DNA from: Pseudomonadota bacterium
GTDB lineage: Bacteria; Pseudomonadota; Alphaproteobacteria; Rhizobiales; Methyloligellaceae
Assembly: GCA_022567275.1 (NCBI GenBank)
Contig: JADFHH010000104.1
Location: 1-6,282 of the forward strand
Reading direction: 5' to 3'
Length of the DNA stretch: 6,282 nucleotides
Each line of letters opens with the position of its first letter. Positions within the stretch are counted from its first letter, which is position 1. This document shows, in pieces, positions 6,282 to 6,282 of the stretch. A program made the position numbers and the translations under genes. The notes below the pieces were generated by a model. The model had not been told where the DNA came from. It worked only from the letters and a program-made list of their open reading frames with translations, and did no database searches.

Positions 6282-6282
6282 T

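Overview
The window carries a compact housekeeping block, all on the + strand, from a fairly GC-rich alphaproteobacterium: dnaB (3' part) - alr - radA - cvpA - purF - SDR-family oxidoreductase (5' part). From general knowledge this order is common in Alphaproteobacteria, and the protein sequences fit that class (a PurF with a propeptide ahead of its catalytic cysteine, and a CvpA with a C-terminal tail). I cannot name an order or genus. The very mixed quality of the two ends suggests an environmental or draft contig rather than a finished genome.

Layout. Positions 1-354 are AT-richer (about 42% GC over 1-300 by hand count) and hold no recognisable gene. Positions 355-490 still resemble dnaB, but the resemblance is broken and fades toward the left, as expected of a poor-quality read end. 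From 491 the DnaB C-terminal ATPase half is clean and ends at 1030. It is followed after 13 bases by alanine racemase (1044-2165), after 5 bases by the DNA repair ATPase RadA (2171-3538), then a 127-base gap that holds the only convincing promoter, CvpA (3666-4289), PurF (4305-5783) and the start of an SDR gene (5811 to about 5957). The SDR gene is cut after about 49 codons. From there to the end, the minus strand encodes the N-terminal part of a DNA polymerase III delta subunit (HolA), missing its C-terminus. The junction lies in about 15 bases that read sensibly in both genes, the mark of a chimeric join.

How the genes work together. dnaB, alr and radA are close enough to be co-transcribed, covering replication fork unwinding, D-alanine supply for peptidoglycan, and recombinational repair. 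cvpA and purF form a second unit with its own extended -10 promoter overlapped by inverted repeats. PurF catalyses the first committed step of purine synthesis, and CvpA is its frequent membrane-protein neighbour.

I see no mobile element, CRISPR array, RNA gene or defence system, and no evidence for a new biological system. The unusual features are the two contig-end anomalies, the small regulatory-looking palindromes before cvpA, and an atypical PurF propeptide junction.
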